From: Thalassia testudinum
Taxonomy: Eukaryota > Streptophyta > Magnoliopsida > Alismatales > Hydrocharitaceae
Direction of reading: 5' to 3'
Assembly: GCA_037157565.1 (NCBI GenBank)
Contig: JAZHRO010000063.1
Location: forward strand, 92,628,001-92,692,000
Length of the DNA: 64,000 nucleotides
Shown: positions 21,291 through 34,000 of the stretch, piece by piece
Position numbering within the stretch: position 1 is the first letter of the stretch
How the letters are laid out: the number at the start of each line of letters is the position of its first letter
The notes under the pieces: generated by a model
Told to the model about the DNA's origin: nothing
Seen by the model: the letters and a program-made list of their open reading frames with translations, nothing else
The model's database searches: none
Program-made: the position numbers and the translations under genes

Positions 21291-22640
21291 CCCCACCGAT
21301 ATCAAGCCAATTTTCGGATGAGTCTCTATTGTCCATCAACTCTATTGAGTTTCCTTGGTATGCTGATATAGCAAACTATCTCGTTGCAGGAAGGCTACCT
21401 GTGGGGTTATCCAAGGATCAAAAACTCAAATTTATATTAGAGGCTAAATTCTATTTTTGGGATGATCCACTGCTCTTTCGCATTGGGGCTGATCAGATCA
21501 TCCGTAGATGCGTCCCTCATTCTAAAATCTCTAGTGTGCTATCCTTCTGCCACAACGATGCTTGTGGGGGTCATTTCTCGGGACGAAAGACCGTTGCAAA
21601 GATTTTGCAGTCGAGATTTTTCTGGCCAACCATTTTTAGGGATACACATGAGTTTTCCAAGTGCTGTAAGCAATGCCAGGTGGTAGGTTCTATGACTCAG
21701 AGAGACATGATGCCTCTCCAATCTATTCTCGTCGTAGAAGTGTTTGACGTCTAGGGCATCGACTTTATGGGCACCTTCTTGAACTCGCATGGCTTTGAGT
21801 ACATACTCCTCGCAGTAGACTATGTCTCAAAGTGGGTGGAAGTTATCCCGGTAAGACGAGCCGATCATAAGATTGTTATATCCTTCATCCAGGAATTCAT
21901 TTTTGCGAGATTCGGAGTTCCCCGCACCCTGATGAGTGATGGGGGAAGTCACTTCATCCATGCCCATTTCACGTCATTATTGAAGAAATACGAGGTGTAG
22001 CACCTCATTTCTACCCTGTATCACCCACAGACCAATGGGCAGGCTGAAGTATCAAGTCATCAAATCAAGCTTATCCTTCAAAAGACGGTTAGACCTGATA
22101 GGAAGGATTGTTTCGATTGGTTGATTGATGCACTATGGGCATATCGGACCATGTATAAGGCTCTGCTCAGAATGTTTCCATACCGCATGGTGTATGGAAA
22201 GGCCTATCACCTTCCTATAGAGTTGGATCACCGTGCCTTTTGGGCAGTGCAGAAGTGTAATTTTAACCTCGAGACCGGAGGTTACGAAAGGAAGCTCCAG
22301 CTCAATGAGTTAGAGGAGATTAAGTGGGAAGCTTACGAAAATGCAAAAATATACAAAGACAAGACAAAGGCTTTCCATGGTTGACACATCTTGAGGAAGT
22401 TCTCACCTAACCAGCAGGTCTGGTTGTTTGACTCCTGACTCAAATTCTTTGTGGGAAAGCTCAAGTCCAAGTGGACTAGGCCGTTTCTAGTGGTCCACCC
22501 GTATCCTAACAGGGAGGTCCAAATTAGCGACCCAAAATCTGGGCATGTTTTTATGGTTAATGGCTAGCGCCTCAAACCATTCTTTGCCTAGGAACCTCCT
22601 TCTGCTGACGAAATGATACATCTTCTCGAGGACGTGTGAC
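21291..22640 (+). pseudogene. Athila-like integrase remnant
   Basis: The zinc-binding HHCC module lies at about 21,548-21,680 ([15 protein letters not shown] ... CCKQCQ). The catalytic core follows a stop at 21,751 (FDV-stop-GIDFMG, where W became a stop): first Asp in GIDFMG, second in LMSDGGSHF (about 21,935), Glu in HPQTNGQAE (about 22,045). The stretch 22,121-22,384 keeps the typical [29 protein letters not shown] and [14 protein letters not shown] segments. The C-terminal part fades by 22,640. No chromodomain is visible, consistent with the Athila lineage. Integrase inserts the cDNA into the genome. Confidence 0.92.
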
Positions 22641-24394
22641 TGATGAGCTGCCCAGCTGGAGGCATTAAACTTAGCACGTATACATTTATACATACCATAT
22701 ATACATAGCATATTTCATTTTTGCATATTATTTCACATATTGTTTTGCATATTGTGTATGGCATTACAGTGATGGCATGAGCTGAACGACAACTCAGATG
22801 CAGTTTCAGGTGATTTCTATCCACATACACCCTACCTTATTTCTTTTATTCATGCATGAGGACATGCAAACACTTAGGCATGTGGGGGGGTAGTCCATAA
22901 AAACTTAAAATTTTCTGCCAACAAGTGGGATATTAGATCATTTTATCAAGAGGTCTTATTAAAGATTTATTCTTTAGTAGATTCTTAAGCTTAGAATCCA
23001 GTATAACCTCACATCTGCTTGTAGAATTTGCAATGGATCCACTGTGAAAATCGATAGACATCTCTAGCTTATCGAGAAGAAGCATTGCTTCTCCTAAACC
23101 CTTGGACAGCAATCAGGGAGTCAGGTGAACCATCTTCTAGTAGATCCACCAAAACATGTGAGATGAGAGTAGAGAGTCTACTGGTGCTCTAAGGCTAGTG
23201 TAAGGAATCTTTAACTTCGAATAATTTATGACACTCAGAGATGGACATAGTTTTCACTCTCAATTCTTGCGTACTAATTTTGTGAGAAATTCCGTACGAG
23301 AGCCACCAAATAAGGCAAAAACACAGAGAGCGGGTTCTGATAAAACTAGGACTGAGGTGGATGGTCACAACCGTTCTCTACAGAATCCTCGGCTGAAGAA
23401 GGGTACTGATGTTAAGGTCAAAAATACGTCGTCCTATCCATTCCCTACCCAGTGCCAAGAGTAGGCACTTCCACCAAATAAGCCACCCGAGATCCTCTTG
23501 GTCATCCCTAAAAATCCTAAATAATGCCTCATGAATAAAAGTTTGAACGTCGTGTTGCATTGTTGCATTATGTTATGTTGGTAATGGCATTGTGCTAGTA
23601 GATATATATATTGATAAAAAAAAATAGAAGGAAAAGCATACAGAAGAGATATTTGCTTGAAAAAAAAGTGTTATGTTAAGAAGTTTGAGTTATGTAAGTC
23701 AAACTGTTTTGAGGCAAAAACACCTACCATCCCCACAAACCACCAAATACAGCCTTAACCTATTTTTTTGTATTAATGACCGCCTGAAAATTGGCTGAGT
23801 CTGACTTGTCATAGGGTTATTAAAACCTAATTAAAGTGCAATGCCATGTAAGACCACCAAATACAATTGCAAATCTGGTAAGATGTGAGCTCAGGAAGAA
23901 AAGGAAAAAGAAAAAGGAAAAGCAAAAGAGAGAGATAGAAAGAGAGAGAAGAAAAGGTACATAAAATTAAAGAGAGCACAGTTTTCCAACCTTTCTCTAA
24001 GTTAATTTATTCAATAAGCTAGAAATCTAGATTTTGAAATACTAGTCTCTATGTAGCATCAGAAGAGAGTGAGCCACCTAATACAAATCTAATTAACTCA
24101 AACGTCTACTACCTAAGCCAAAAGCCAGGGCTAAAATCAGAGAATAGTTTACATCCCCAAGAAAAGAGGTTTGCCTATCCCAACAGAATTTTACTGGGGG
24201 TCAAGTACAAGATCTAAATGTATATCGACTCTTCGCTTGGATCCGTTGCAGAAGCTACAACATTACATATCCACGGTTATCTGGATTCTAAATTTTTTAT
24301 GAAACAAGAAGAAATAAACCTTTAGTTAAATTCTTGATAAAATGCAGTTAGTCTTGCACTTGCTAAGGACTAGCAAGATTTACGCATGGGGGTA
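22641..24394 (+). other. 3' non-coding part of Athila-like element
   Basis: About 1.75 kb between integrase and the 3' LTR. It contains a G-run (gcatgtggggggg near 22,880) of the kind placed downstream of pol in this lineage, a GA-rich patch at 23,890-23,960, and short frames (23,228-23,464) I do not recognise. An env-like gene, present in some Athila elements, is not seen. The bases just before the LTR (catgggggta) could serve as a short polypurine tract. Confidence 0.55.
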
Positions 24395-26000
24395 TGATTG
24401 CACAGCAATCATAGACCCTAATCTGCCTGAATTAAGGTAGAACCTAGCTTAACATGGGCATTCTGCATGCATACACATCGTACTTTGCATCTTAGATGAT
24501 TTATATGTTTTATATATAATAATGTGCTATTTGAGATGTATTAATAATTTCAGGTAATCTAGGGTTGCAGATGATCGATCCAACTTTATCGATCTATTTA
24601 GAATGACGACAGGAGTCCAATGCTTTCAAGAGCGCATCAATCAGACTTCCGTAGCACCCTAGGGAGTCCGCAGAAGTAGGAGCCAAGGGGAAAATTGAAG
24701 AATATCCAAACCTCAGATGACAAATCCAACCGCACAGATGGATCTGGATCGATGTTCGTAGTCCAACGGTGCAGAAATCAACTCAGTCGGAGGCCTACAT
24801 CATCAGATACAAGGAGAAGAAGATGGATGGCCACGATGGTGCCACGTGGTGCCATTGCAGCCGCCCCTCACCACTCCCCAATCTGGGAAGGAGAGCTGTG
24901 GGCCATTGGATAGTCATCCAACAGCTGGGATACAACCACGTCGCCTGCCTCCAACCACCTCATCAAGCGAGGGGGAGATCTTGATCGTTGGATTCCCATC
25001 CAATGGCCGAGGGAGGCTGCACAGGTTTTGGAACCACGACAATCTGCGCGTGCAATGTGATAGAGAGCGCGCTTAACAGACTATGCATGATGTAGGTTTG
25101 AAGCACGATTGGGAGTCGGCCGCCTGCGAGTGAAATTCGACCGTCGGATCTTCATCGGGCGGTGCAGCGACAAACGTGTAGCGGGCGCGGGAGCATCGGA
25201 TGCAGACGCATGCGATGACACACGCCTTAGGACTCAGTGGGCATTGAGCATGCCCTTTAAGTAGTTCAATTGAGAGATCGGACGGCTGAGATGGGTTAGG
25301 ATTTGAGGCGCTGATCAAGGGCGAGTGGTGGGCAAGCGAGGCCGTCGGATGTGGATCAAAGGGCGCACTGCGTGCCATGTGTCAGTACCAGAACAAACCG
25401 TGGATGGAAGAAGGATTTGGAAGGAATAATCAGGACCGTTGATCTCCCAATCAATGAATCTGATTAATCTGAAGCCTTTGCATGGACTTAAGGGCTCAAA
25501 TACCCTAAATGCCGTTCACAAAAGCTATATAAAGAGGCCTAAGGGTCCCCTTTGAAGGCCATTCCCCTTAGTTTTCTTCTTCCTCCTCCTTCTATAACTC
25601 CTCTCTCTTCTTTTTCTCGTCTTCACTGCCTTCGTCTCTACATCTCCGTCTGAAGCATCCATTGGGCCACCCCGATGGATAGTTGCTGCTCTTCCCAACC
25701 TCTCCAAAAGGCCACCACGGACCACCCGTGGTGCCCTCATTATGTTACAGTAGTAGTTGTTTACATTCAATTTTTCATTCTATCGCAAATATCAAATTCA
25801 ATCTCTTTGTGGTGTAGATAATGTGATTGATTGTTTCTTTTACTTGGTACTTTTATTTGGAACAAACACATGAAATCAAAAGTGCTTTCTGTCTCCCTAT
25901 GATTGACCGGGACTCACCAGTTCCATTAATTATTTACTCGAGATATATTTCGTGCTATACTACAACGTGCTAATCTTCTACGTGATCTATGCTCTGAACA
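24395..26000 (+). repeat. 3' LTR of Athila-like element
   Basis: 1,606 bp, TGATTG...TGAACA, collinear with the 5' LTR. It keeps the terminal hairpin and a TATA box (tatataaa near 25,526). Differences from the 5' LTR are spread along the whole length and include small indels. Confidence 0.95.
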
Positions 26001-27119
26001 GTGCCTTAGCCCTATTTTCCCTATTCTTCTTTGCCTGGTCCTTAAATAAAGGTACAATTTATTAACTTAGAAATTAGTTAAATAATTGATTACATATGAA
26101 ATACTTTTACCAGCATCGTTGGATCATGCCAATGCTTGCATACTTCCTTCCAAGTGTACAGTTGTATCAAAAGAGGTGCATTATGCAATTCCTCGTTATG
26201 ATTCCTATTCTTATAATACTAAAAGATATAATTGTAAGCTTAGAAATAATATTTGAATCATGGTAAAGGAAATAAACAAATACAGTTAAAATTTATCTTT
26301 TACCTTATTCTTCATCTCCAATCTCCGATCTTTATGAATCTTTACTTCGTGCTTAAGGATTTATTTGGCGATGTTCAGATCATCGCCCTAATTGAAGGTG
26401 GCCTGCATTAGTAAGAGAATAGAAATTGTTACATAATTTAAACTTATATAAAGCAATGTACATAAGTTAATAATTTTTACCAATTACCTCTAACTCTCAA
26501 ATGAGCTACATTTTCAGGTCGTTTGGCACCTTCCTCCAATCAAAGTAGGACAGTGGGATGATCACCTTCATCAGCGTACCCAGTCTGCTGATGAATGAAG
26601 GATAGTCCACTACTTCCCTCACTAGTGTGATCCGCACTGAAATGCAGACCCCATGTGGAATTGTCTCTAAATCTCTATTTTATGTGGGACCTCTTCCCTT
26701 ATGTGCACCTATAAGATAGAATTATAACATAAAATTAAATAGCAAAGAAATAAATAAATCATAACATTTACTAAACCTAAACTTCATACCTAAACTATGG
26801 AAGGGTGGTGGTGTTGCAAAACATCCCGGCTGAGAAGGATCTGGGTCAGCCGTCTACTCTGGCTGATCATCCAAGCCAACATCCTCATCAACTGAAGTAC
26901 TATCCACCTCCTCGTCATCAGCTGTCTCATCATCCTCGTAGTTAGAATCCTCTGTTAGTACATCTGTTGGAGGGGGCATCGGACTCTTCCCCTTCCCCCT
27001 ACCTCCCATCCCCTGACTCTGGAAATATCGAGCTACATCTTCAGGCCTCAAAAACTATTGAGGAGGTGATTGGGGCTGAGTGGGCTGCTACCGACGGTGA
27101 GCCTGAGGCTGAGGCTGAG
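26001..27119 (-). pseudogene. TNPA-like gene of CACTA element, middle exons
   Basis: This continues the TNPA-like gene on the upstream side of the Athila insertion. The exon 26,001-26,040 (minus) encodes QAKKNRENRAKA, the conserved Ptta/En/Spm motif, and is bounded by an intron acceptor. Further exon pieces near 26,110-26,220 and 26,480-26,640 (for example DYPSFISRLGTLMKVIIP, FDWRKVPNDLKM) follow in order. The frame 26,854-27,051 gives RPEDVARYFQSQGMGGRG followed by a strongly acidic linker, then a Gln/Pro-rich N-terminal stretch to 27,119. Stop codons occur in the Gln/Pro-rich part. The gene is cut again at 27,119 by a solo LTR. Confidence 0.75.
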
Positions 27120-29967
27120 TGTTAATGCGGCTAGATCGTGTTTTAACAAATATTGCGTTGTAATATAGACGAACTTTCCGCAAAAACAAATAAAGATTTA
27201 TAGCTCAAAAACCTAAGTATCCAAGGTCGAACACAGGGAGCAATTGGAATTTATTACTAATCTCAAGAATGTAATTGAACACTTAATTACTCAAAACTTA
27301 ATTCAAAATATATAAATGCATGAGTTTAAAAGTGATTTGTAGAAAAAAGAAGGAATTTGGACATCTGATCATGGGATCAGATGTCTTAAAAACATGTTTC
27401 CTTCTATCATGTTCTTCTAATTTTCTTCCTTTCTTCTTTGTGCTTCTTCTTTCTTCTCTGCAGTTGCCTTGCTTCTTTCTCTGTCTTCTGCCTTGCCTCT
27501 CTGCAGTTTCTTTCTCTTTCTTTTCTCTGCAGGTCTTCTTCTTCTTCCTTGGCTCTGCTTTCTCTTCTTCTTCCTTCCTTGGTTCTGTTTTCTCTTCTTC
27601 TTCCTTCCTTGGTTCTGTTTCCCTTGCCTTCAGCTTCTCTTCTTCTTCTGCTTGTCTTTCCCTTTCTTTATTTCTTCTTCCTTCTTCAGTTCCTCTTCTC
27701 TTTGGCTTCTCCTCTGGCCTTTCCTTCTCTTTTTCCTCTGCAAAGCTCTCCTTCCTTCTGCTTCTTCTCCTTCTCTTGCAGCAGCTAAGTGTCAGCTTCG
27801 CTTCTCCCTTCTACCTTCCCTGCACAAACCAAAGAGGAGCAAAACCTATCCCTCTACCCACACCCGCGTCTCTCTCTCTCTCTGTATATCACTCTTCAGC
27901 ACGCTCTCCCAAAGCCAGGTAAATAGGTCGGGTCACGCACCTGGGTCCAGGCTCACCGACATGGGTGTGGTGCGCGAGGAGTGCTCAAGAGTGTACTGGG
28001 TCGGGTCACCAGTTCCATGTGATGAGCTCACGGATGAGGTGGTGAGTATAGGTGAGGGACCTCACCCCAAGTGTTATCGGAGGCAACCAGCGAATAGCAG
28101 AAAATCAATTTAAATCACTCCAGCGCTTTACAACTTACCAAGGTGGGACTATTGTTCCACTGTTCTTTCTCGCACGCCCGCAGGAGTCCGTCCTCCAATT
28201 GCAGCACTGCAGGCTTCGTGGCGCCACTCTCTGGAACAAATGACTTCGCGAGGCCTCCCCGAGTTAGATGGACCTGGGATCCTGAAGTATTGCAACCTGG
28301 AACAAGCGTGCAGTTTCCTCAAGTCACCATTAATGGCGGCTGGAGCGTGAAACCTGCCTGACACAAAAAGAGCCTTGCGGCTTAGTCAAACCACAAGAGC
28401 ACCTTCGTCGTGTCACGGCTAAGGTGAGGCGCTAGGTGGCAGGCCATGGGGCGGCCTAGGCGTGCGTGCCTAGGTCACTCTGTGGCCGACCGGATGGGTT
28501 TGGTCGAGGGATAGTTGCGGTGGTGTAGAGGGTCTGTGGACGAGTGGAGGATGTTCAGTGAGGTGAGGTGGAGGTTATGCAGTGGTCGGCGAGACGTGTG
28601 GGGCTGCAAAGGGATGGGAGCGTCTCGTCGGAGGGTGGCCAGAGATGAAGAAGATGGTGGTGAACAGTGGCGATCGAGTAGTGTTTAGTGAAATAAGATG
28701 AGGGAAATGAGAGAGGAGATAGAGAAGAGAAGTTCTAACCTAACCAAGGGGACAAAGAGGGCGAGAAGGAGGCTGGCAGTACCTGCTGTAACCGGAGAAG
28801 AAGGCATCCAGTGGTGGAAGACGGCAGCGATGACGGGGCTAGGGCTGCTCGCATGGGTGTTGCGCGACGCGGAAGAGGATGAGGAGGACAGCTCTGCCAC
28901 TGGTTTTGTGGCAGAGCGACGAGGAAGAGGAGGGGGGCTCGCTAGAGCTTGCTGGACCCCTTGGCCAGAGGAGAAGAGGAAATTGAGGTAGAACTCCAGC
29001 CAAGTCGAGCTGAGGAGGTGCGGCCAGAGATGAGGGTTAATTTATAGGCACAGGCAGGGACTCCTGTGCTTGGCGTGGGAATCCTTGCTGGAGATGGAAA
29101 CAATTAAGTAACCAAATCTCTCATGCATTCGCATGAGAGATTGGGTGAAAATCTTAGATCACGATTGAGTTCAGATGGAAGGGAATTCCTCAAAGAATCT
29201 CCCTTCCAAATCTGGAAGGAGATCTCTGAGGAATCAGAGAGTATTCCCTCTCTATTCCTCACCGGAGTAGGATCTCTCCCCAATAATGGTGGAGGGACCT
29301 GCTTGTAAGAGTGGTGAGGAAGCTAGGGGAGTTTATGCAATGGCTTTCAAAAGATAGGGACCACAATGTAATTGGGTGTACTAAATTGCAAAGTAGGTCA
29401 AGATGGCCTCCCCTTAGGTCCAAATTTTGGTACAAACCTAATTTAGACCTAAGGAATCCAATGAAGAAGTTGGATTTTAGGTTTTACCACGTTTGACTGG
29501 ACATTTTGTGTAAAAACCTAAATTAGGTCAATTGATGAGCTATGACCCTAATCTAGGTCAAACTAGGTTTCAAAGGCCAAATTGAATGTTCTAAACCCTA
29601 GGGGATATTTTTCCATGAATTTTAAAGGGTTTACTTGATTTTTATCCTGACCTGGAACCTTGTTGAGTTAAGCGGTTCTATTTTAGGGTTACAAGATGTC
29701 ATTTAATTCCTGGTTTGCACATAAATTCATTTTTGATTGAATCAACCCACTTTTCATCTTATTCATACCATTTGACCTAGGTTTTGCTTCTAAGAAATCC
29801 CGTTTTTGTACTGCAATGGTAAAATTACAGTTTTAGCCTTTATTTCATGTTTTCTTCTCAGAACACTTATTCCTTCAATTAAGCCCTCTTCCAGGTTATG
29901 TAGGAGCTTTTATTCTCTTTATTAGGTCAAAATGAGCTAGTTATGGCTCATGATGAGGCTTTCATCA
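27120..29967 (-). mobile_element. Solo LTR (same family as element at 52,583), nested in TNPA
   Basis: 2,848 bp with minus-strand LTR ends TGATGA...TTAACA. The flanks are CTGAG (27,115-27,119) and CTGAG (29,968-29,972), a perfect 5-bp target duplication, and no internal region is present: the classic product of LTR-LTR recombination. Its minus strand aligns by eye with the plus-strand LTR at 52,583-55,288. Shared features include the tip hairpin followed by CATGAGCC...AGCTCATTTTGACC, an AGGTCAAxxTAGG-rich part, a GA-rich part (27,430-27,900 here, 54,680-54,980 there) and the CATTAACA-type end. Long frames inside (27,320-28,113) are low-complexity CT translations, not genes. Confidence 0.92.
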
Positions 29968-30060
29968 CTGAGGCTGCTGGCGGGGAGCCTCAAGCTACTA
30001 GGAGGCCTGAGCCTCCTCCCTACGACTCCTATTAGCCTTCTTGAAAATAACTTGCGTAGA
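29968..30060 (-). pseudogene. TNPA-like N-terminal exon remainder
   Basis: On the minus strand this short piece reads as a Gln/Pro/Ala-rich stretch (ending PRQQPQ) that joins in frame to PQPQPQ on the other side of the solo LTR when one CTGAG copy is removed. It is the upstream end of the interrupted TNPA exon. The exact start codon is not visible. Confidence 0.5.
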
Positions 30061-30189
30061 AACATCACAAATAATAAAATATTTTTTAACAATTCAGCAA
30101 CATTTCCCCTATATACTGTGATATTTCAAAAATCCTGCATAAAATAAGCATACAAATAAATGAAAATGAAATAAGAGTATATAAATGAA

Positions 30190-30690
30190 ACTAAAAAAGA
30201 AATGATATCTCCCTTCCCCTCCATTTCCCTCCCCTTCTTCCTTCTTTCTTCCCCTTCTCTTTTTCTCTTCCCCTTTCCCCTTCCCATTCCTCCATTTCCC
30301 TTCCCCTCCCCTCCATTTCCCTTATCTTCCCCTTCATTTCCCTCCACTTCTCCCTTCCTCCTTCTCCTTCTCTTTCTCCCTTCTCCTTCCCATCCCTCCA
30401 TTTCCATTATCCTCCCCTTCATTTCCCTCCACTTCTCCCTTCCTCTTTCTTCTCATTCTCTTTCTCCCTTCCCCTTTCCCCTTCTTATCCTCCATTTCCC
30501 TTACCCTCCCCTTCATTTCCCTCTCATTCTCCCTTCCTCTTTCCTATCCTTCTCTTTCTCCCTTCTCCTTTATCCTTCCCATCCCTCCATTTCCCTTCCC
30601 CTCTCCTCCATTTCCCTCCACCTTTTCACACCTCTTATCTTTTCCTCTATTCTCCCCTCCATTTCCCTTTCTCCTTATTCTTCTCCACAT
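30190..30690 (+). repeat. Homopyrimidine (TTTCCCTCC-type) tract, ~500 bp
   Basis: Nearly every base on the plus strand is C or T. The tract is built from degenerate copies of ccatttccctccccttc and ccttctctttctccctt. It lies between the TNPD-like and TNPA-like genes of the CACTA element. Both strands show long 'frames' with only a few residue types. Such mirror-symmetric tracts can form triplex (H-DNA) structures. Confidence 0.85.
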
Positions 30691-30712
30691 TCAACAGAAA
30701 GCATTCAATATA

Positions 30713-30810
30713 CAAAAAATAAATCTAAGTGGGCACACCCTACACAAAAATAAACCTAAGTGGGTGCACCATACACAAAAAATAAACCTAAGTGGATATA
30801 CCCCACATTT
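30713..30810. repeat. Short tandem repeat, about 3 x 33 bp
   Basis: Three degenerate copies of a unit like aaataaacctaagtgggcac followed by acc(c/a)tacac, directly after the homopyrimidine tract. Confidence 0.7.
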
Positions 30811-31082
30811 AACATGATAACAACATTTTAAAGAAAAAGGTAGTAAGAAACTTACCATAGTGGCAAAATAGTCCACAAACTATGCACAAACAATAGGAGA
30901 ATGCGAAGAACCTATATGAGAAGGCAATAAAATAAATTTCAATTTTGAAATATAAATGAACATAAACTTTGATAAAAGATAAAATAATTTAAAGAAAATT
31001 TAAACAAAATAGAAAGCTAAGAATTTCTTAAATTATTTATATTTATGGTTATGAATTAATACTTTTGACAAATTATCTTATA
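30811..31082. other. AT-rich spacer downstream of TNPD-like gene
   Basis: Non-coding AT-rich sequence between the tandem repeat and the last TNPD-like exon. No motif is assigned. Confidence 0.4.
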
Positions 31083-34000
31083 TGTCAATGTCAGTTGCAC
31101 TACGGGCAAGTTCTTCACTTTATAGGTTTTGTTGATATGCTTCAAATTCAACATCTAGGTGTAAATCTTTTCCTACATCGTATTGTTCACGTGGTTGAGC
31201 TCTAACTTGTACAATCCACCCATTTTTGCTATTATCAGGCATGTAGAATACTTGTGCTACTTGACAAGCTAGTGTGAATGGTTTTGATGATTGTAGGATA
31301 CGACAGTTCTTACTTAAGATGAAGAAATCATGTTTCTTATCGACTTTGAATCTAGTGCCTTCTTTAAAAATATCAAACCAATCACACTTGAATAAAACCA
31401 CCTTACAGTCAAACCTGAAACTCATTTCCACAATCTCTTCAATTTGACCATAATAACCATCGCAACCAATGCTTAGGTCACAACTGATGATAACTCCCGC
31501 TTGTTGTATGGCCTTCACATCATCAATGGATCGTACTCTGAATCTGAAACCATTAATTATGTATCCTGAATGGTAATGTCTGTATGTCAAAGGTGTATCA
31601 ACAATTACACCAAAATACTGTACCTATTATTAATCCCCATCTTCTTTTAATTTATTTACATAATCCTTGAACCAAACAAGGAACTACAAGTCGTGTGTAG
31701 ATGACACAGAGGATGCTTTGAATTCATTGTAAAATTCATCAACTTCTAGAATTTGTTTCAGAATGTACAAGTGTGCCAATCGTCGGTCCATTTCTAAGAT
31801 GGACTTAACCTCCATATAGAGGATCGACCTTCCTTCGATGTTAAATATGGATAGACAATCTTCATCATTACCATTAAATTCACCTTCATAGTTCCATTCA
31901 AGATGACTCAATCGATTGTTTATTTCATTCATATACATGGCACAGAAGTTAATACATTTTTCTACAAGATAGCCTTCAACGATGGACCCTTCTGGCTTAC
32001 CCTTATTGAAGACATAATCTTTCAATTTCTTCAAATATCATTCAATTGGATACATCCATCTATACTACACGGGTCCAGTAATTCTTGCTTCATTCGAAAG
32101 ATGAAGCATGACATGAACCATCACGTCAAAGAATGCAGGCAGGAAAATCTACTCCATTTTACAAAGTGTGATCACAATTTGTTTATCCCAATAGTCTAGC
32201 AATTAGGGATCTAATGTCTTTAAAAAGATAACATTAAAATATCTACTTATCTTTGTGAAAGATCAACTACCAGATCAGGCATCACTCCACGTATCACTAA
32301 TGGGAATAAGATTTACATGTATACATGAGAATCATGACTTTTTAACCCAATAATCTTCTTTTGTGCTTCATTTACGCAACGTGAAAGCTACGATGAATAC
32401 CCATCTGGAACCTAAATATCTTTAAGGAATGAAAAAATCCTTCACCTCTACTCTTCAGTAAGATTGTATATAGCTTCTGGAAAGTGAGACCCCCCTTCAA
32501 TGTGCAACTTAGGACGAATATCCAAAATTTTCATATCATTCCTTATTTTAACTGTATCCTTCAGGCTGTCTGTTAGGTTTAATACATCAAGAATGTTGTC
32601 TATTACATTCTTCTCGATATGCATAACATCTAAATTATATCGCACTGCCAAATCCTTCCAATATGGAAGCTCCAAAAAAAATATGCTTTTTTTCCTAAAC
32701 CCTGAATGTTGCAAGGAAGCCAAGTCATTCTTGAAAAGATAACCCAAATGTATTTCTCTGAGCTATTGCAATGTCTCTATGATTTGCATCCCCAATAGCC
32801 TAATAGAACATGTACTGAGTTTATTCTTTGGATTCCTCAAAGAACAACAACATGCTTTATCATCAAATTTGTCCTTGAATTGTAATGTTCGCCATTTGTG
32901 TTCAATGGACAAAAACCTATGGTGCCCTAAGTAACAGAACTTCTTACTTTTAGGTAATCTCAGGTGATGAGTTTCATCCATACAGATTGGACAGGCGAAC
33001 TTTCCCTTCCGTACTCCATCCTGACAAATTCGCATATGCTAGAAAGTCATAGATTGTCCACAGCAATGTTGCGTGCAACTGGAAGATTTGTTTCTTTTGT
33101 GCGTCATATGTTTGAACACCACTGTACCACAAGACTTTCAGTTTATCAATTAATGGCTGGAGATAAACATCTATTGCATTTGTTGGTTGCTTAGGTCCTA
33201 GGATAAGGAGTATCAACATCATGAATGCAAATCGCATGCATAGCCATGAGGGTAAGTTGTAAGTTACCATGACCACCAGCCATATGGAATATGATGGATA
33301 CATACTCTTGAATGGGTTTATCCATTGCTTGCAAGACCTAGTCTCACATTCGTGCCTCCTATGCAAATAATGCATGATTCTCATTAAATCAGTTCCACTC
33401 ATCAGAATCTATTAGATGACAGATGCATCCATCTTTCGATTTATTATCCTGATGCCATGACAATAGTTTTGCTATTTTACTGGAAATGAATAGCCATTCT
33501 AGCTTAGGGATTAGTGAAAAATAACAGAGAACCTTCTCCGTTTGTTTCTTCCTGCCGGTGTTTGCTGACATACCCACCTTATATCTCCCCTCACAATATT
33601 TAGGACAGTTAGTCAACCCTGAGTACTCATTTCTGTATAGGACACAATCATTACAACAGGCATTAATCTTCTCGCATTTCAGTCTGAGCCCACGTATCTA
33701 CTTCTTCGCATCATACCATGACTTAGGATACCTAGCAAGATTATTCAGCAGATCTCCAATGAATTCCAGAACCTCAGACATTAATTTTTCTGTGGCTCTA
33801 TTCATCACTTTGATTTGAAACAATTTCAGAAGGAATGACAACTTTGATATTGACGTTATTCCAAGAGTAATAGGATCCTCTACTACCTTGACTATATCGT
33901 ACAACTCATTACAATCTCATAATGTCTCATCATCATCTGCATTCTCATGGTCTGCTACTCTCATATCATGTAACATTTCATCCAATTCATTTCCTTGATT

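Larger units (their letters stand above)
13882..26000 (+). mobile_element. Athila-like Ty3/gypsy LTR retrotransposon, nested in CACTA TNPA
   Basis: A complete 12.1 kb element bounded by direct LTRs (13,882-15,512 and 24,395-26,000), TG...CA ends, a tRNA-Asp-type primer site, and gag-protease-RT-RNase H-integrase in gypsy order on the plus strand. The flanks GAGCC (13,877-13,881) and GTGCC (26,001-26,005) are a 5-bp target duplication with one change. The interrupted TNPA exon reads through if the element is removed. Coding regions are broken by many stops and several frameshifts, so it is inactive. The LTRs differ at roughly 20-25 of the first ~330 positions by eye, so the insertion is not recent. 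After integrase there are about 1.7 kb without an env-like frame. Confidence 0.95.

Noticed and set aside
22641..24394. Env-like gene of an Athila element
   Set aside because: No frame above 78 aa, and no signal peptide or transmembrane pattern in the expected position.
27320..28113. Long plus-strand frames of 200 and 214 aa
   Set aside because: They translate a CT-rich part of the solo LTR: almost only Ser, Phe, Leu and Cys, open in three frames at once. No domain.
30126..30753. Frames of 183, 98 and 60 aa on both strands
   Set aside because: Artefacts of the homopyrimidine tract (Pro/Ser/Phe on one strand, Gly/Glu/Lys/Arg on the other).
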